Counted from the stretch's first letter, positions 1 to 8,632 are shown. The stretch: 64,000 nucleotides of DNA from Planotetraspora mira (GCF_016863275.1 NZ_BOOO01000009.1:62001-126000); one strand, 5' to 3'. Numbers and translations: made by a program. The notes: generated by a model not told the origin, from the sequence alone.

Positions 1-2624
1 TCCGCGCCGACACCACGCCCTGGCACGCCATGTCGGCCAAGGACGTCCTGTCCCGCCTGCGCTCGTCCACCCACGGGATCGCCGAGACGGAAGCCGTAGA
101 GCGCCGGGTCGCCACGGGAGACGGCGGGGAGCCCGAGGGGCCGCCGTCACTGGTGCGCACGACGTTCGAGGAGCTGGCGAACCCGCTGACCCCCGCTCTG
201 GCGGCCGGGGCGGGCATCTCGGCTCTGGTCGGATCGGTCCTCGACGCCATGCTGATCGGCAGCGTCATGATGATCAACGCCCTCCTGGGCGGCGTGCAGC
301 GGTCCCGGGCCGACCGTGCGCTGAACCGGCTCACCGAGGCCACCGCCATTCGTGTACGGCTCCGCCGCCCCGAGGGGACGGTGGAGGCGTCCATGGAGGA
401 CCTGGCTCCCGGCGACGTGATCGAGTTGCGCGCCGGCGACGCCGTGCCGGCCGACGGGCGCGTGATCAAGGCGGTCGGCCTCGAGGTCGACGAGTCGACC
501 CTCACCGGCGAGTCGCAGCTGGTCACCAAGACGGCGGCGCCCACGGTCGCCACCGCGGTCGCCGACCGGAACTCGATGGTGTACCAGGGCACGACGATCG
601 CGGCGGGCAGCGGCCGTGCCGTGATCGTCGCCACAGGCGAGATGACGGAGTCGGGGCGCAGCGCGATGCTCGCGGGAGCGCCCAGCCCGCCGACAGGCGT
701 CGAACTGCGGCTACGCGAGCTGAGCAGCCGGATCCTCCCCGTGTCGATCGCGTCCGGGTTCCTGCTGCTGGTCATCGACCTGTTCCGGGGACGTCCCCTG
801 TCCGCCGCGCTCACGCCGGCGGTGAGCCTCACCGTGGCGGCGGTGCCCGAAGGTCTCCCCTTCGTGGCCACCGTCGCGGAGCTCGCCGCGGCCCGGCGAC
901 TGTCGAAGCGCGCCGCGCTGGTGCGCAACCCGTCCACGATCGAGGCACTCGGCCGGGTGAACGTGTTGTGCTTCGACAAGACCGGGACGTTGACGGAGGG
1001 GCACATCAGCCTGCGCTACGTGTCCGACGGCCGGGAGGGCGGCCCCACCGACGCTCCGAATCCGGCACTGAAGCGGATCGTCGCCGCTGCGGTGCGCGCC
1101 AGTCCCAAGTCAGGTGGCGGCCGGGTCATCGCCCACCCCACCGACCAGGCGGTCGTGGACGGCGCCGAGCGGATGGGCGTGACCCCGGAAGAGGGGCTGA
1201 ACACGTGGAAACGCGTCGACGAGCTGCCCTTCGAGCCTGGACGCGGCTACCACGCCGTGCTCGGTCTCACGGAATCGGGACACCTGCTCAGCGTCAAGGG
1301 CGCGCCCGAGATCGTGCTCACCCACTGCACCACGATGTTCGACGGGACACGACAGGTGCCGTGTGACGAGGCCGCGCGGCGGGAGCTGGAGCGCGAGGTC
1401 GACAGGCTCGCGCACCAGGGGTACCGCGTCCTCGCCGTCGCCCAGCGGCCTGCCTCCGACCGCCGTGACCTCGACGAGTCACGCATCGACGACCTCTGCT
1501 TCCTGGGCTTCCTCGGTCTCGCCGATCCGGTGCGCCCCACCGCGGCGGAGAGCGTCGGCCGGCTCAGGCGCGCCGGCGTACGGATCGTCATGGTGACCGG
1601 AGACCATCCCAGCACCGCGGAGGCGATCGCCGCCGAGCTCGGTGCGCTCAACGGTGGACGCGTCATGGCGGGCCCCGAGCTCGACGAGATGGACGACGAA
1701 ACGCTGACGAAGGCGCTCCCCGAGGTGGTGGTGTTCGCCCGGGCGACCCCGGCCCACAAGGCGCGGATCGTCACCTGCCTGCGCCGGGCCGGAGAGGTCG
1801 TCGCCGTCACCGGCGACGGCGCCAACGACGCCCCCGCCATCCGCATGGCCGACGTGGGCATCGCCCTGGGGACGCGCGCCACTCCCGCCGCCCGCGGCGC
1901 CGCCGACCTCGTGGTCACCGACGACCGGATCGAGACGATCGTCGACGCGATCGTCGAGGGCCGCGCGATGTGGGCCTCGGTCAGGGACGCGCTGAGCATC
2001 CTGCTGGGCGGGAACATCGGGGAGATCGTCTTCACGGTGGGCTCAGACGTGCTCGCCGGCAAGAGCGCGCTCAACGCCCGTCAGCTCCTGCTGGTCAACC
2101 TGCTCACCGACATGGTGCCGGCCATGGCGGTGGCGGCCCGGCCGCCCACGGCGACCGACCCGGAGAAGCTGCTGGCCGAAGGACCGGAGGCATCGCTCGG
2201 AGCCTCGCTGACCAGGGACATCTACCTGAGGGCCGCCGTCACGGCGACGGCCGCGACGGCCGCGTGGATGCTCGGACGTGTGACCGGCACACGGGGAAGG
2301 GCGGACACGATCGGGCTGGTCGCGCTCGTCTCGGCGCAGCTGATGCAGACCCTGACCAGCGGCTGGAGGGACAAGGTGGTCCTGCTGGCCGCCCTGATGT
2401 CTCTCGCCGTCCTGTGGACGATCGTCACCGTTCCCGGTGTCAGCCGGTTCTTCGGCTGCCGTCCGCTCGGCCCCCTGGCCTGGTCCATCGGTCTCGGAAG
2501 CGCAGCGGCGGCAGCGGTCGTCGGCATGATGCTCCAGCCGATCGCCGAGGCGGTGACCGATCTGGAACAAGAGCCGGAGCCGGAGATGGAACCGGAGAGA
2601 GAACCCGAGCCCGAAGCCGCCTGA
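1..2624 (+). CDS. Cation-translocating P-type ATPase, 5' end outside window
   Basis: Membrane ATPase that moves a cation across the membrane through an aspartyl-phosphate intermediate. The frame is open to the left edge; the ATG at 30 is preceded in frame by readable protein (RADTTPWHA), so the gene probably begins upstream and may belong to the long CtpI-like class. Seen from ATG 30: an actuator TGES near residue 160, the phosphorylation motif CFDKTGTLTEG with its Asp codon at 975-977, the hinge GDGANDAP near residue 595, and several membrane segments after it. The C-terminus is an unusual Glu-Pro tail (2570-2621), partly built from GAGCCG-type repeats. The ion cannot be told from the sequence. 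It is convergent with the cupin gene, 8 bp away. Confidence 0.93.
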   Translation, partial: RADTTPWHAMSAKDVLSRLRSSTHGIAETEAVERRVATGDGGEPEGPPSLVRTTFEELANPLTPALAAGAGISALVGSVLDAMLIGSVMMINALLGGVQRSRADRALNRLTEATAIRVRLRRPEGTVEASMEDLAPGDVIELRAGDAVPADGRVIKAVGLEVDESTLTGESQLVTKTAAPTVATAVADRNSMVYQGTTIAAGSGRAVIVATGEMTESGRSAMLAGAPSPPTGVELRLRELSSRILPVSIASGFLLLVIDLFRGRPLSAALTPAVSLTVAAVPEGLPFVATVAELAAARRLSKRAALVRNPSTIEALGRVNVLCFDKTGTLTEGHISLRYVSDGREGGPTDAPNPALKRIVAAAVRASPKSGGGRVIAHPTDQAVVDGAERMGVTPEEGLNTWKRVDELPFEPGRGYHAVLGLTESGHLLSVKGAPEIVLTHCTTMFDGTRQVPCDEAARRELEREVDRLAHQGYRVLAVAQRPASDRRDLDESRIDDLCFLGFLGLADPVRPTAAESVGRLRRAGVRIVMVTGDHPSTAEAIAAELGALNGGRVMAGPELDEMDDETLTKALPEVVVFARATPAHKARIVTCLRRAGEVVAVTGDGANDAPAIRMADVGIALGTRATPAARGAADLVVTDDRIETIVDAIVEGRAMWASVRDALSILLGGNIGEIVFTVGSDVLAGKSALNARQLLLVNLLTDMVPAMAVAARPPTATDPEKLLAEGPEASLGASLTRDIYLRAAVTATAATAAWMLGRVTGTRGRADTIGLVALVSAQLMQTLTSGWRDKVVLLAALMSLAVLWTIVTVPGVSRFFGCRPLGPLAWSIGLGSAAAAAVVGMMLQPIAEAVTDLEQEPEPEMEPEREPEPEAA

Positions 2625-2632
2625 ATCAGACG

Positions 2633-3232
2633 TCAGACCGCTCTGAAGTCGGCGAAGTCGAATCCGGGGGACACCACGCAGCTCACCAGCACGCCCTCCG
2701 CGCCCGCCGGGCGGGCAGCCTGCCAGGTCCCCGCGGGCACGAGCGCCTGAGGCACCTGGCCGTGCTCGACATCGGGACCGAGCGTGACCGTCCGCTCGTC
2801 CCCTGGCCGGTCGCCTGACCCTCCGAGCACGAGGGTCAGCGGGCCGCCCCGGTGCCAGAACCAGACCTCGTCCGAACGGACCACGTGCCACACCGACTCC
2901 TCTCCCGGGTGAAGGAGGAAGTAGATGCCCGTGGCGCTCTGGCGTGCGCCGCCGTACCCGGGAGGCTCGAAGCTCGCGGACGTCCGCCATGTCTCGCGGA
3001 ACCACCCGCCCTCGGGGTGCGGAAGCAGACCGAGGGCCTCGGCGATGACCGGCCGCTCCTGGACCGCGACGAACGCGCCCGTCACGTCTCTGCGCAGGAA
3101 CCGGACCCGCCCGTCGTCGCCCACGGCGACGACCGGCTCGGGTCCGCCGAACTTTTCGGCCGCGACCCGCAACGCGTCCGCGTCGTCCGAGGCGGAGGCG
3201 GAGGGTCCGTCGGGATAGGCGGCGAGCGTCAT
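2633..3232 (-). CDS. Cupin family protein (DUF985/cupin_5)
   Basis: 199-residue small-molecule-binding beta-barrel of unknown substrate. Family signatures seen: LGLLPHPEGGWFRETWR early in the domain, GIYFLLHPGEESVWH, then SDEVWFWHRGGPL, which carry the His/Glu residues typical of DUF985. The N-terminus (about 60 residues, rich in A/D/E) precedes the usual domain. I chose ATG 3232 because a longer reading would run into the stop of the upstream phosphotransferase at 3300 and has no coding character. It lies 67 bp downstream of that gene on the same strand and may be co-transcribed. Confidence 0.85.
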   Translation of the reverse strand: MTLAAYPDGPSASASDDADALRVAAEKFGGPEPVVAVGDDGRVRFLRRDVTGAFVAVQERPVIAEALGLLPHPEGGWFRETWRTSASFEPPGYGGARQSATGIYFLLHPGEESVWHVVRSDEVWFWHRGGPLTLVLGGSGDRPGDERTVTLGPDVEHGQVPQALVPAGTWQAARPAGAEGVLVSCVVSPGFDFADFRAV

Positions 3233-3299
3233 GACCAGCACGCCGCCGATCGTACGGCAGGGCTCCGCGCGGGCGGCACGTGCCTCATCCGGCGGCGGG

Positions 3300-4154
3300 T
3301 CAGGTGACCATGGCGAGCACTCCGCCGACCTGGTCCGCGACGGCGTCCACGCCCTTGGGACTTTCGGCCGCCGTGAGCAGCAGGGCGAGGGCCCGGTGTG
3401 CGAGACAGGCGCGAACGGTCTGTTCGTCGCTCGCGGCGACCGCACGTTCGAGGACGAGATCGGCGATCGGCCCGGAGCCGGAGGCGACCGAGGCCAGCAG
3501 CGACACCAGGTCGATGGTGCGGGTGCCGCGTCCGAAGCCCTCGACGTCGACGACGGCGCTCAGCCTCGGGCCACGGGCGAGCAGGTTGCGCGTGGTGAAG
3601 TCGCCGTGCACGAAGTCTCCGCTCGGCAACGCGGGAACCGGCCGCGGCACCAGGGCCAGGGCCCGGTCGGCCAGACTCGCGAGCCGCGGGTGGAACCGGT
3701 GCTCCGCGATCCCGCCGTTGAGGAACTCGGTGATCATCGTTGACCAGTCGCGGATCTCCGGCGGACGCACCGCGGAATGCAGATCGACGGCGGCCAGCAC
3801 GTCGCGCGCCAGCCCCGCGTCCAGCCCGGCGGGCTGGACGCCCGGGACGAACTCGGTGGCCAGGTAGAACCGGTCCCCGCCCAGCGGCCCGAAGCCCAGC
3901 ACGGGTGGCGTCGGATATCCGGCGGCGCGCAGCGCGTCCACGAGCTCGGCCGCCCGTTCCAGCTGGGCCGCCCACCACGCACCGTGTTTGATCTTCAGTA
4001 CGGCACGGGCCCGGCCGTGCCCCAGCAACTGCACGATGTCGGATCTGCCGCCGGTGAGCCGGCCCAGCACGCTCCACGCCCGGCCGGTGGCCCGGTTCAC
4101 CACCGCCAGATCGTCCGGTCCGGCCGTCCCGTGCTGCGCGTGGTCGCCTGGCAT
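3300..4154 (-). CDS. Aminoglycoside phosphotransferase-family kinase (APH-like)
   Basis: About 284 residues. APH/choline-kinase fold seen from VLKIKHG (ATP-binding Lys), FVHGDFTTRNLL (catalytic-loop HGDxxxxN) and VVDVEGFGRGTRTIDL (the position of the Mg-binding DxD/E). Such proteins phosphorylate aminoglycosides, homoserine, choline or unknown small molecules; nothing here identifies the substrate, so a resistance call is not justified. Start codons at 4196, 4163 and 4154 are possible; I prefer 4154 because a GGGG run lies 4-8 nt before it. The DUF985 cupin follows on the same strand. Confidence 0.82.
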   Translation of the reverse strand: MPGDHAQHGTAGPDDLAVVNRATGRAWSVLGRLTGGRSDIVQLLGHGRARAVLKIKHGAWWAAQLERAAELVDALRAAGYPTPPVLGFGPLGGDRFYLATEFVPGVQPAGLDAGLARDVLAAVDLHSAVRPPEIRDWSTMITEFLNGGIAEHRFHPRLASLADRALALVPRPVPALPSGDFVHGDFTTRNLLARGPRLSAVVDVEGFGRGTRTIDLVSLLASVASGSGPIADLVLERAVAASDEQTVRACLAHRALALLLTAAESPKGVDAVADQVGGVLAMVT

Positions 4155-4282
4155 GAGCCCCATCCTGGCGACGCGCCCTGACCTCGCGCACCACATTTAC
4201 GCCCGTCCCGTTCGCGCCCGGCGCCCAGGCAGGCCGTCGTGGACCCGACCGCCCACAGGTGAGATCAGCCGTTATGGGGTCT

Positions 4283-4288
4283 TAGACT
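4283..4288 (+). promoter_or_regulatory. -10 box (TAGACT) of a probable leaderless promoter
   Basis: TAGACT lies 7 nt before ATG 4296 and there is no Shine-Dalgarno sequence, the arrangement expected for a leaderless actinobacterial mRNA. No convincing -35 box was seen. Confidence 0.45.
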
Positions 4289-4295
4289 CCGATTC

Positions 4296-4847
4296 ATGCG
4301 GCGGCTGAGCAGCACTGTGGTCGTGGTGGCGGGAGATCGGGCGCCGGACGTGGTCTCCGCGCTCGACGGCCTGCACAACGTGCGAGCGATCACTCGTGGC
4401 GAGCGTCCGGCGGCGGAGGTGACCGAGACCGTGACCCGCGCTCGGGCGACCTACGTGGTGCACGACGCCGATCCCCTCGCCGACGTGGGCGCCGCCTGGG
4501 CGGACTTCTTCGACGGCACCGCTCCCACCGGCGGGCTGGAGGTCGCGATAGAGGCGGCTCTCACGGGGCTCCGGGGCGACCGGCTCATCCTGCCGGACTA
4601 CTACGTCGTCCTCGACCCCGACGACCTGCCGGCCACCCGACGGCACTGGTGGCTGGGCGTGCTCGCCGGAGCCGCGCCGACCCGCGTGGTGCCCGCCCCG
4701 GCGTCCGCGGCAGTGGTCGGAGAGATGCTCGGGCACCTGGCGCCCGGCCGGTGGTGGCCCGACGACCTCGACGGCTGGTTGCGCGCGCTCCCTCAGGCCG
4801 TACCGGACCGGGTCGGGCTTCCCCGCGATCCGTCGATGCGCGGCTGA
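4296..4847 (+). CDS. Hypothetical protein, 183 aa
   Basis: I do not recognise the family. The protein is soluble, alternating beta and alpha, with an N-terminal MRRLSSTVVVVAGDRAPD strand-loop and a Trp-rich C-terminal part (RRHWWLGVLAG, GRWWPDDLDGWLRALP). The pattern YVVHDADPLADVGAAWADFF and LPDYYVVLDPDDLP suggests a globular domain with conserved acidic loops. Coding character is clear from codon use and an upstream TAGACT box 7 nt before the ATG. It is divergent from the phosphotransferase gene and stands alone. Confidence 0.75.
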   Translation: MRRLSSTVVVVAGDRAPDVVSALDGLHNVRAITRGERPAAEVTETVTRARATYVVHDADPLADVGAAWADFFDGTAPTGGLEVAIEAALTGLRGDRLILPDYYVVLDPDDLPATRRHWWLGVLAGAAPTRVVPAPASAAVVGEMLGHLAPGRWWPDDLDGWLRALPQAVPDRVGLPRDPSMRG

Positions 4848-4967
4848 GACCGACCAGACCCAGGCAGCCAACCGGCACGCCACCGTCGCCGGACCCGTTG
4901 GGTTATGGAAGAGGTGCCGCTGGCAGCAGTCCTGCAGCTACGGACATATTCCCTCCGCACAGCGGCG

Positions 4968-5646
4968 TCACGACCGGCGGTGCCTCGACTTGATGTAGTC
5001 GTTCACCCACTTCTTGCTGCTCCGCCACATACCGTCGTCCCCCTTGACCGCACGGAGTCGCCCCCGTGCGGCAGCGACCCGGAGCGCGTTTTCGGTCAGG
5101 TCCCGCGTCGCGAGAGCGGGTCGAGAGCGGGTAGGGGAACAAGCTTGACCGGACCGGCCACCGCTGGCATGACAAAGCGGTACAGATTTGTCGTCACACT
5201 GCGTGCGATGAGTTCACCCAAGGGGCCGAACCCGTCGTTGTCGGCTCGACGCATCGCCTGGAGGTACTTGTTGCGATCGCGCTTATAGATGATCGCTGGT
5301 GGATATCCGATTCGACAAAGGATCAAGTTGAGCACCAAACGGCCCGTCCGGCCATTGCCGTCGAGGAACGGGTGTATCTGTTCGAATCGGTTATGAACGC
5401 CGGCCAAGCGTTCGGGTAGGGCTTCGTCGGATGCGCCGCGAAGGTCATCGACCGCCTTTACCCAGTCCCGCATCTGGGCGTCGACTTCCGGCCATGGACA
5501 CATGGCTCGCCGGGCCCGTTCGACCTCACGATCCTGCGGCCGGTTGCAATCCAGTGGGCGATGCGTACAGCGGACTCGTCGAGGTGGAACCTAGGAGAGC
5601 GACCTGTGTCACTTCCCGCTTTCGCGCGACACGTCAAGGCGACCAT
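4968..5646 (-). pseudogene. Fic family protein (AMPylase-type), disrupted by two frame changes
   Basis: The middle frame (5503-5096) carries an intact Fic core HPFLDGNGRTGR followed by LVLNLILCRIGYPPAIIYKRD. The N-terminal part (GRSPRFHLDESAVRIAHWIATG) sits in another frame starting at ATG 5646, and the C-terminal part (LATRDLTENALRVAAARG ... WRSSKKWVNDYIKSRHRRS, stop 4968-4970) in a third. The second break is explained exactly by a perfect 11-bp tandem duplication at 5111-5121/5122-5132: deleting one copy restores the frame. The first break lies near a GGCCGG run at 5537-5543 and would be repaired by one extra GGCC. Fic proteins usually transfer AMP to target proteins; this copy should be inactive unless repeat slippage restores it. 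The start at 5646 lies just after the PPOX gene. Confidence 0.8.
5111..5132. repeat. 11-bp tandem duplication inside the Fic gene
   Basis: CGAGAGCGGGT occurs twice in direct contact. The 11-bp insertion shifts the Fic frame and causes premature termination at 5096. Confidence 0.95.
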
Positions 5647-5649
5647 GGG

Positions 5650-6039
5650 TCACTGACTGGTGAAGCGGGTGGGCCGCACGACGAGGACCACCCTGCGCTC
5701 GGCGTCGCCGACCGGCGCTTCGTACTCCAGTTGGTAGCGCTTGGCCAGCACGTCGAAGAAGACGCCCTCGGGGTCGGGGTCGATTCGCTCGACGATGCCC
5801 CGGACCTCCAGGTAGCGGTATGGCCGGTCCGGGTCGTTGATCGAGATGGCCACGTGAGGGCGGGCGCTCGCATTGCGCCCCTTCTGCCGATCGGTCGTGG
5901 TGGTGAAGCGCAGGAACTCGCCATCCCAGATGGCCCACACCGGCGTCACCTGCGGCGTCCCGTCGGGCATCAGCGTCGCCAGGTGAGCGTACAGAGGGCG
6001 GGTCAGCAGGTCGAGGTGGCTATCCGGAATCACAGACAT
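5650..6039 (-). CDS. PPOX-class F420-dependent oxidoreductase
   Basis: 129-residue split beta-barrel flavin/deazaflavin protein of the pyridoxamine-phosphate-oxidase superfamily. Seen: LTRPLYAHLATLMPDGTPQVTPVWAIWDGEFLRFTTT, then KGRNASARPHVAISI, then RYLEVRGIVERI, the order and length typical of TIGR03618-like F420 enzymes. The substrate is unknown. ATG 6039 is preferred over GTG 6048; GATACT sits just upstream and could be a -10 box. It is divergent from the MarR gene at 6111, and the intergenic region holds an AT-only palindrome, which suggests MarR control. Confidence 0.85.
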   Translation of the reverse strand: MSVIPDSHLDLLTRPLYAHLATLMPDGTPQVTPVWAIWDGEFLRFTTTTDRQKGRNASARPHVAISINDPDRPYRYLEVRGIVERIDPDPEGVFFDVLAKRYQLEYEAPVGDAERRVVLVVRPTRFTSQ

Positions 6040-6060
6040 GAAGAGCACAGTATCAAAGCT

Positions 6061-6074
6061 TTTATATCTATAAA
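6061..6074. promoter_or_regulatory. Palindrome TTTATA-TC-TATAAA, probable MarR operator
   Basis: Perfect 6-bp arms with a 2-bp spacer between the divergent PPOX and marR-like genes. It is an island of A/T in DNA of roughly 70% GC and overlaps the expected -35 region of the PPOX promoter. Confidence 0.6.
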
Positions 6075-6110
6075 TACTCTTATGAACGGCAGGGCTTATA
6101 GGCTCCGCGC

Positions 6111-6533
6111 ATGGACATGCCGGCGGAGGAGCGGCTCGGCCTCGACGTGAAGCGTGCCGAGCAGCGGCTCATGGCGGCCAAGCACATAGCGGTGAAGGCC
6201 GCGGGGCTGACTGTGCCGCAATACGCCGCCCTGCTCGTTCTCGCCGCCAACCCGGGCATCTCCGCAGCCGCCCTGGCCAGGGAATGCCTCGTCACCCCGC
6301 AGGCGATGACCGTCGTGCTGAAGAACCTGCTGGAGCACGGCCTGATCGAGCGCGGCCCGCATCAGTGGCATCGCACGATGCTGGAGACCCACCTCACCGA
6401 CGCGGGACGCGAGGCATTGCGCACCGCGGACGCGGCGGCCGTGGTCATCGAGCGCAGGATCGCCGACGCCTTCACCCCGGACGAACGCGACACCTTCCGC
6501 GACCTGCTCGCCCGCTTCACCCAGGCGATCTAG
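6111..6533 (+). CDS. MarR family transcriptional regulator
   Basis: 140-residue winged-helix repressor. Seen: VPQYAALLVLAANPGISAAALARECLVTPQAMTVVLKNLLEHGLIERG (helix-turn-helix and wing entry) and a C-terminal dimer helix ending DTFRDLLARFTQAI. Ligands of MarR proteins are usually small phenolic or oxidising compounds. It is divergent from the PPOX gene across a palindrome at 6061-6074, so autoregulation and control of the PPOX gene are likely. Its 3' end overlaps the convergent PH-domain gene by 17 bp. Confidence 0.88.
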   Translation: MDMPAEERLGLDVKRAEQRLMAAKHIAVKAAGLTVPQYAALLVLAANPGISAAALARECLVTPQAMTVVLKNLLEHGLIERGPHQWHRTMLETHLTDAGREALRTADAAAVVIERRIADAFTPDERDTFRDLLARFTQAI

Positions 6534-7110
6534 TCCCGCGCCGGGGGCCCACCGGCCGGCGCGGCTTCTTGGGCAACCGCTCGGACACCGCCGCGACGAG
6601 GTCGTCGAAGGACGGGGTGAGGCCCCGCGTCTCGCTGGACGGGCCCGCGCGCATCCAGACGTCCAGCCTCGCCGACCAGGACATGGATCCCGATCGCATG
6701 TGACGTCGCCGACCCTCACGTGTCATACGAAGGACGAGCAACCCCTGCCCCCTCAACCGCCGGCGGGAGAAGCCGTCGATGTCCTCCCACGGAATCGGCT
6801 CCGAGGTCAGCCGGCGATCGTGGAAGCCCGCAGGACCCACCCGGATGACCACGGGATCGCGGGCGAGGAGCGGCCGCACCCAGCGGTAGACCTGGATGAC
6901 GAAGAGCAGCACCACCACGCAGCCGATGGCGATTTCGTCCCCTCTTGCGGGCTCGAGCACCATGTACTTGATCACCATGTATACGCAGAGGGCCACGAAA
7001 GGGACGACGCCGAGAAGTGTCAGCAACATCTTCGGCACGGACCTGCGCCATTCCCGTACACCGTCGTCCGGCAACTCCACCGCCGCCCTCCGTTCGCACT
7101 GGCGCGCCAT
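6517..7110 (-). CDS. Two-TM membrane protein with PH-like domain (STM3941-like)
   Basis: 197 residues. Two hydrophobic helices (MLLTLLGVVPFVALCVYMVI and the IAIGCVVVLLFVIQVY stretch) are followed by a cytoplasmic beta-rich domain (VIRVGPAGFHDRRLTSEPIPWEDIDG) resembling bacterial PH-domain proteins of the STM3941 group, and a basic C-terminal tail. Function unknown. It is convergent with and slightly overlaps the MarR gene. The domain call comes from the GxxGFxDRR...PWEDI pattern and is moderately sure. Confidence 0.7.
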   Translation of the reverse strand: MARQCERRAAVELPDDGVREWRRSVPKMLLTLLGVVPFVALCVYMVIKYMVLEPARGDEIAIGCVVVLLFVIQVYRWVRPLLARDPVVIRVGPAGFHDRRLTSEPIPWEDIDGFSRRRLRGQGLLVLRMTREGRRRHMRSGSMSWSARLDVWMRAGPSSETRGLTPSFDDLVAAVSERLPKKPRRPVGPRRGTRSPG

Positions 7111-7150
7111 TCGGGGCCCAGATCGGATGATCTCACCGCGAACGCGCCAC

Positions 7151-7156
7151 TAGGGT
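7151..7156 (+). promoter_or_regulatory. -10 box (TAGGGT) of a probable leaderless promoter
   Basis: TAGGGT ends 7 nt before GTG 7164. This favours that start over the in-frame GTG at 7155, which overlaps the box. Confidence 0.5.
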
Positions 7157-7163
7157 GACGCGG

Positions 7164-7745
7164 GTGGACATCGACGCCTGGTGGACGCTCATCGAGCGCG
7201 CACGTACGGCCGTCGGCGACCGGGCCGACGACAGGAATCATCCCGACGACCCGCTACCGCACGCCCTCACGGATCTGCTCGCCGAACTCGACCCGGCCGA
7301 GATCATCGATTTCGCGCGGCTTGAGATCCAGGTCACCGACTCCGCCTATCGATGGCCACTCTGGAACGCGGCGTACCTCATCGAGGGCGGCTGCGGAGAC
7401 GACGGCTTCATGGACTTCCGCGACGGGCTGGTCCTGCAGGGCCGGGAGACTTTCACGCGCGCCGTCGCCGATCCCGACTCGCTGGCCGATCTCCCCGTCG
7501 TCGCGCTGATGAGCCGTGACGAGGGCGGGTGGCTCGGCTACGAGAGCCTCTCGTACCTGCCGCGCGAAGCGTACGGACGGGTCACGGGCGAGACCGGCTC
7601 GTTCGACGCGGCGATGGAGGCCGCGGTGCCGCACATGGACAGACCCGCCCGCGCGTCCGGCGAGGACTGGGACGTGGAGGACGACGACGAGAACCGCCGC
7701 CGCCTTCCCCGTCTCGCCGCCCTGTTCCTCGACGGGGACGACTGA
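7164..7745 (+). CDS. DUF4240 domain-containing protein
   Basis: 193 residues of a family with unknown function. Seen: VDIDAWWTLIERAR at the start, then LTDLLAELDPAEIIDFARL, WNAAYLIEGGCGDDGFMDFRDGLVLQGRE and a closing SYLPREAYGRVTGE, which match the DUF4240 pattern in order and length. The tail is acidic (EDWDVEDDDE). I chose GTG 7164 because DUF4240 proteins usually start directly with the MDxDxFW-like motif and a TAGGGT box fits it. It ends 9 bp from the convergent VOC gene. Confidence 0.8.
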   Translation: MDIDAWWTLIERARTAVGDRADDRNHPDDPLPHALTDLLAELDPAEIIDFARLEIQVTDSAYRWPLWNAAYLIEGGCGDDGFMDFRDGLVLQGRETFTRAVADPDSLADLPVVALMSRDEGGWLGYESLSYLPREAYGRVTGETGSFDAAMEAAVPHMDRPARASGEDWDVEDDDENRRRLPRLAALFLDGDD

Positions 7746-7754
7746 CCGCCCGGC

Positions 7755-8129
7755 TCAGCCCGCGCGCTCGGCCGCACTGCGCTCGACGCAGAACTCGTTG
7801 CCCTCGATGTCGGTGAGTGTCGCCCATCCGGTGCCGTCCTCACGCCGGTGGTCGCCGACGAGGGTCGCGCCGAGCGCCAGCAGCCGTTCGACCTCCTCGT
7901 CCCGCGTGCGGTCCTGCGGCTGCAGGTCCAGGTGCAGCCGGTTCTTGACCGTCTTGCCCTCCGGCACCTGGATGAACAGCAACGAGACGCCCGGCGTCTT
8001 CACCAGCGCCTCCGGATCGCCGGGGTTGTCGTCCTCGCCGAGGGAGCCGCCGAGCACCTCGGCCCAGAAGGTGCCGAGGCGATAGGCGTCGGCGCAGTCG
8101 ATTGTCACGTGTCGCACGGAAGAGGTCAT
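7755..8129 (-). CDS. VOC family protein (glyoxalase/bleomycin-resistance fold)
   Basis: 124 residues with the paired beta-alpha-beta-beta-beta modules of the VOC fold: VRHVTIDCADAYRLGTFWAEVLGGSL and RLHLDLQPQDRTRDEEVERLLALGATLV, ending TLTDIEGNEFCV. Candidate metal ligands are His and Glu in VRHVTID, RLHLDL and NEFCV. Substrate unknown. ATG 8129 is preferred over 8138 because the family starts close to the first strand. It stands alone. Confidence 0.82.
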   Translation of the reverse strand: MTSSVRHVTIDCADAYRLGTFWAEVLGGSLGEDDNPGDPEALVKTPGVSLLFIQVPEGKTVKNRLHLDLQPQDRTRDEEVERLLALGATLVGDHRREDGTGWATLTDIEGNEFCVERSAAERAG

Positions 8130-8182
8130 GGCGGCCATTGTGGGTTCCGCGCGACACCGCGGTCCACTCGGAATCGGCCGGG

Positions 8183-8632
8183 TCAGCGGCGGGTCATCTC
8201 CATGATCCAGTTGGTCACCCAGGTCTGTCCCTCGTCCACGGAGAACGCCTGCTCCCAGCGGGCGGTCGTCTCCGTGATGCCCGACCAGACGAAGCGCGCA
8301 AGGATCTCCTTGCCGGCATAGGTGTCGTAACCGAGGAACTCACCCCTGCCGTCGGTGAACCGGCCGACCACCGGGGGGTACAGCTTGCCGGTCGTCGAGC
8401 TGGACCAGTACAGCGACCACTCCTCGCGCTCGACGTCGTAGAGCCGGATGGTGAGCCCGCTGAAGCCCTTCGTCGTGAACTCGAGCTCGTCGAAGTTCGC
8501 GCCGCCGTCGAAGTGCCGGGAGGCGTGGCTGACGGCGGGGAACTCCTCCCACTCGCTCGTCTCGTCGAGATAGTCCATCCGTCGCCGGTTGGCGACGTCC
8601 CAGGTGCCGGTGAGGAAGTCGAAATCGTTCAT
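8183..8632 (-). CDS. Hypothetical DUF1579-like beta-barrel protein
   Basis: 149 residues starting MNDFDFLTGTWDV, the opening seen in lipocalin-like DUF1579 and nitrobindin-type barrels, followed by repeated short strands (YDVEREEWSLYWSSST, RFVWSGITETTARWEQAFS, WIMEMTRR at the end). The ligand is unknown. It overlaps the upstream gene by 4 bp (ATGA), which implies translational coupling; both probably form an operon controlled by the divergent WYL regulator. Confidence 0.75.
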   Translation of the reverse strand: MNDFDFLTGTWDVANRRRMDYLDETSEWEEFPAVSHASRHFDGGANFDELEFTTKGFSGLTIRLYDVEREEWSLYWSSSTTGKLYPPVVGRFTDGRGEFLGYDTYAGKEILARFVWSGITETTARWEQAFSVDEGQTWVTNWIMEMTRR

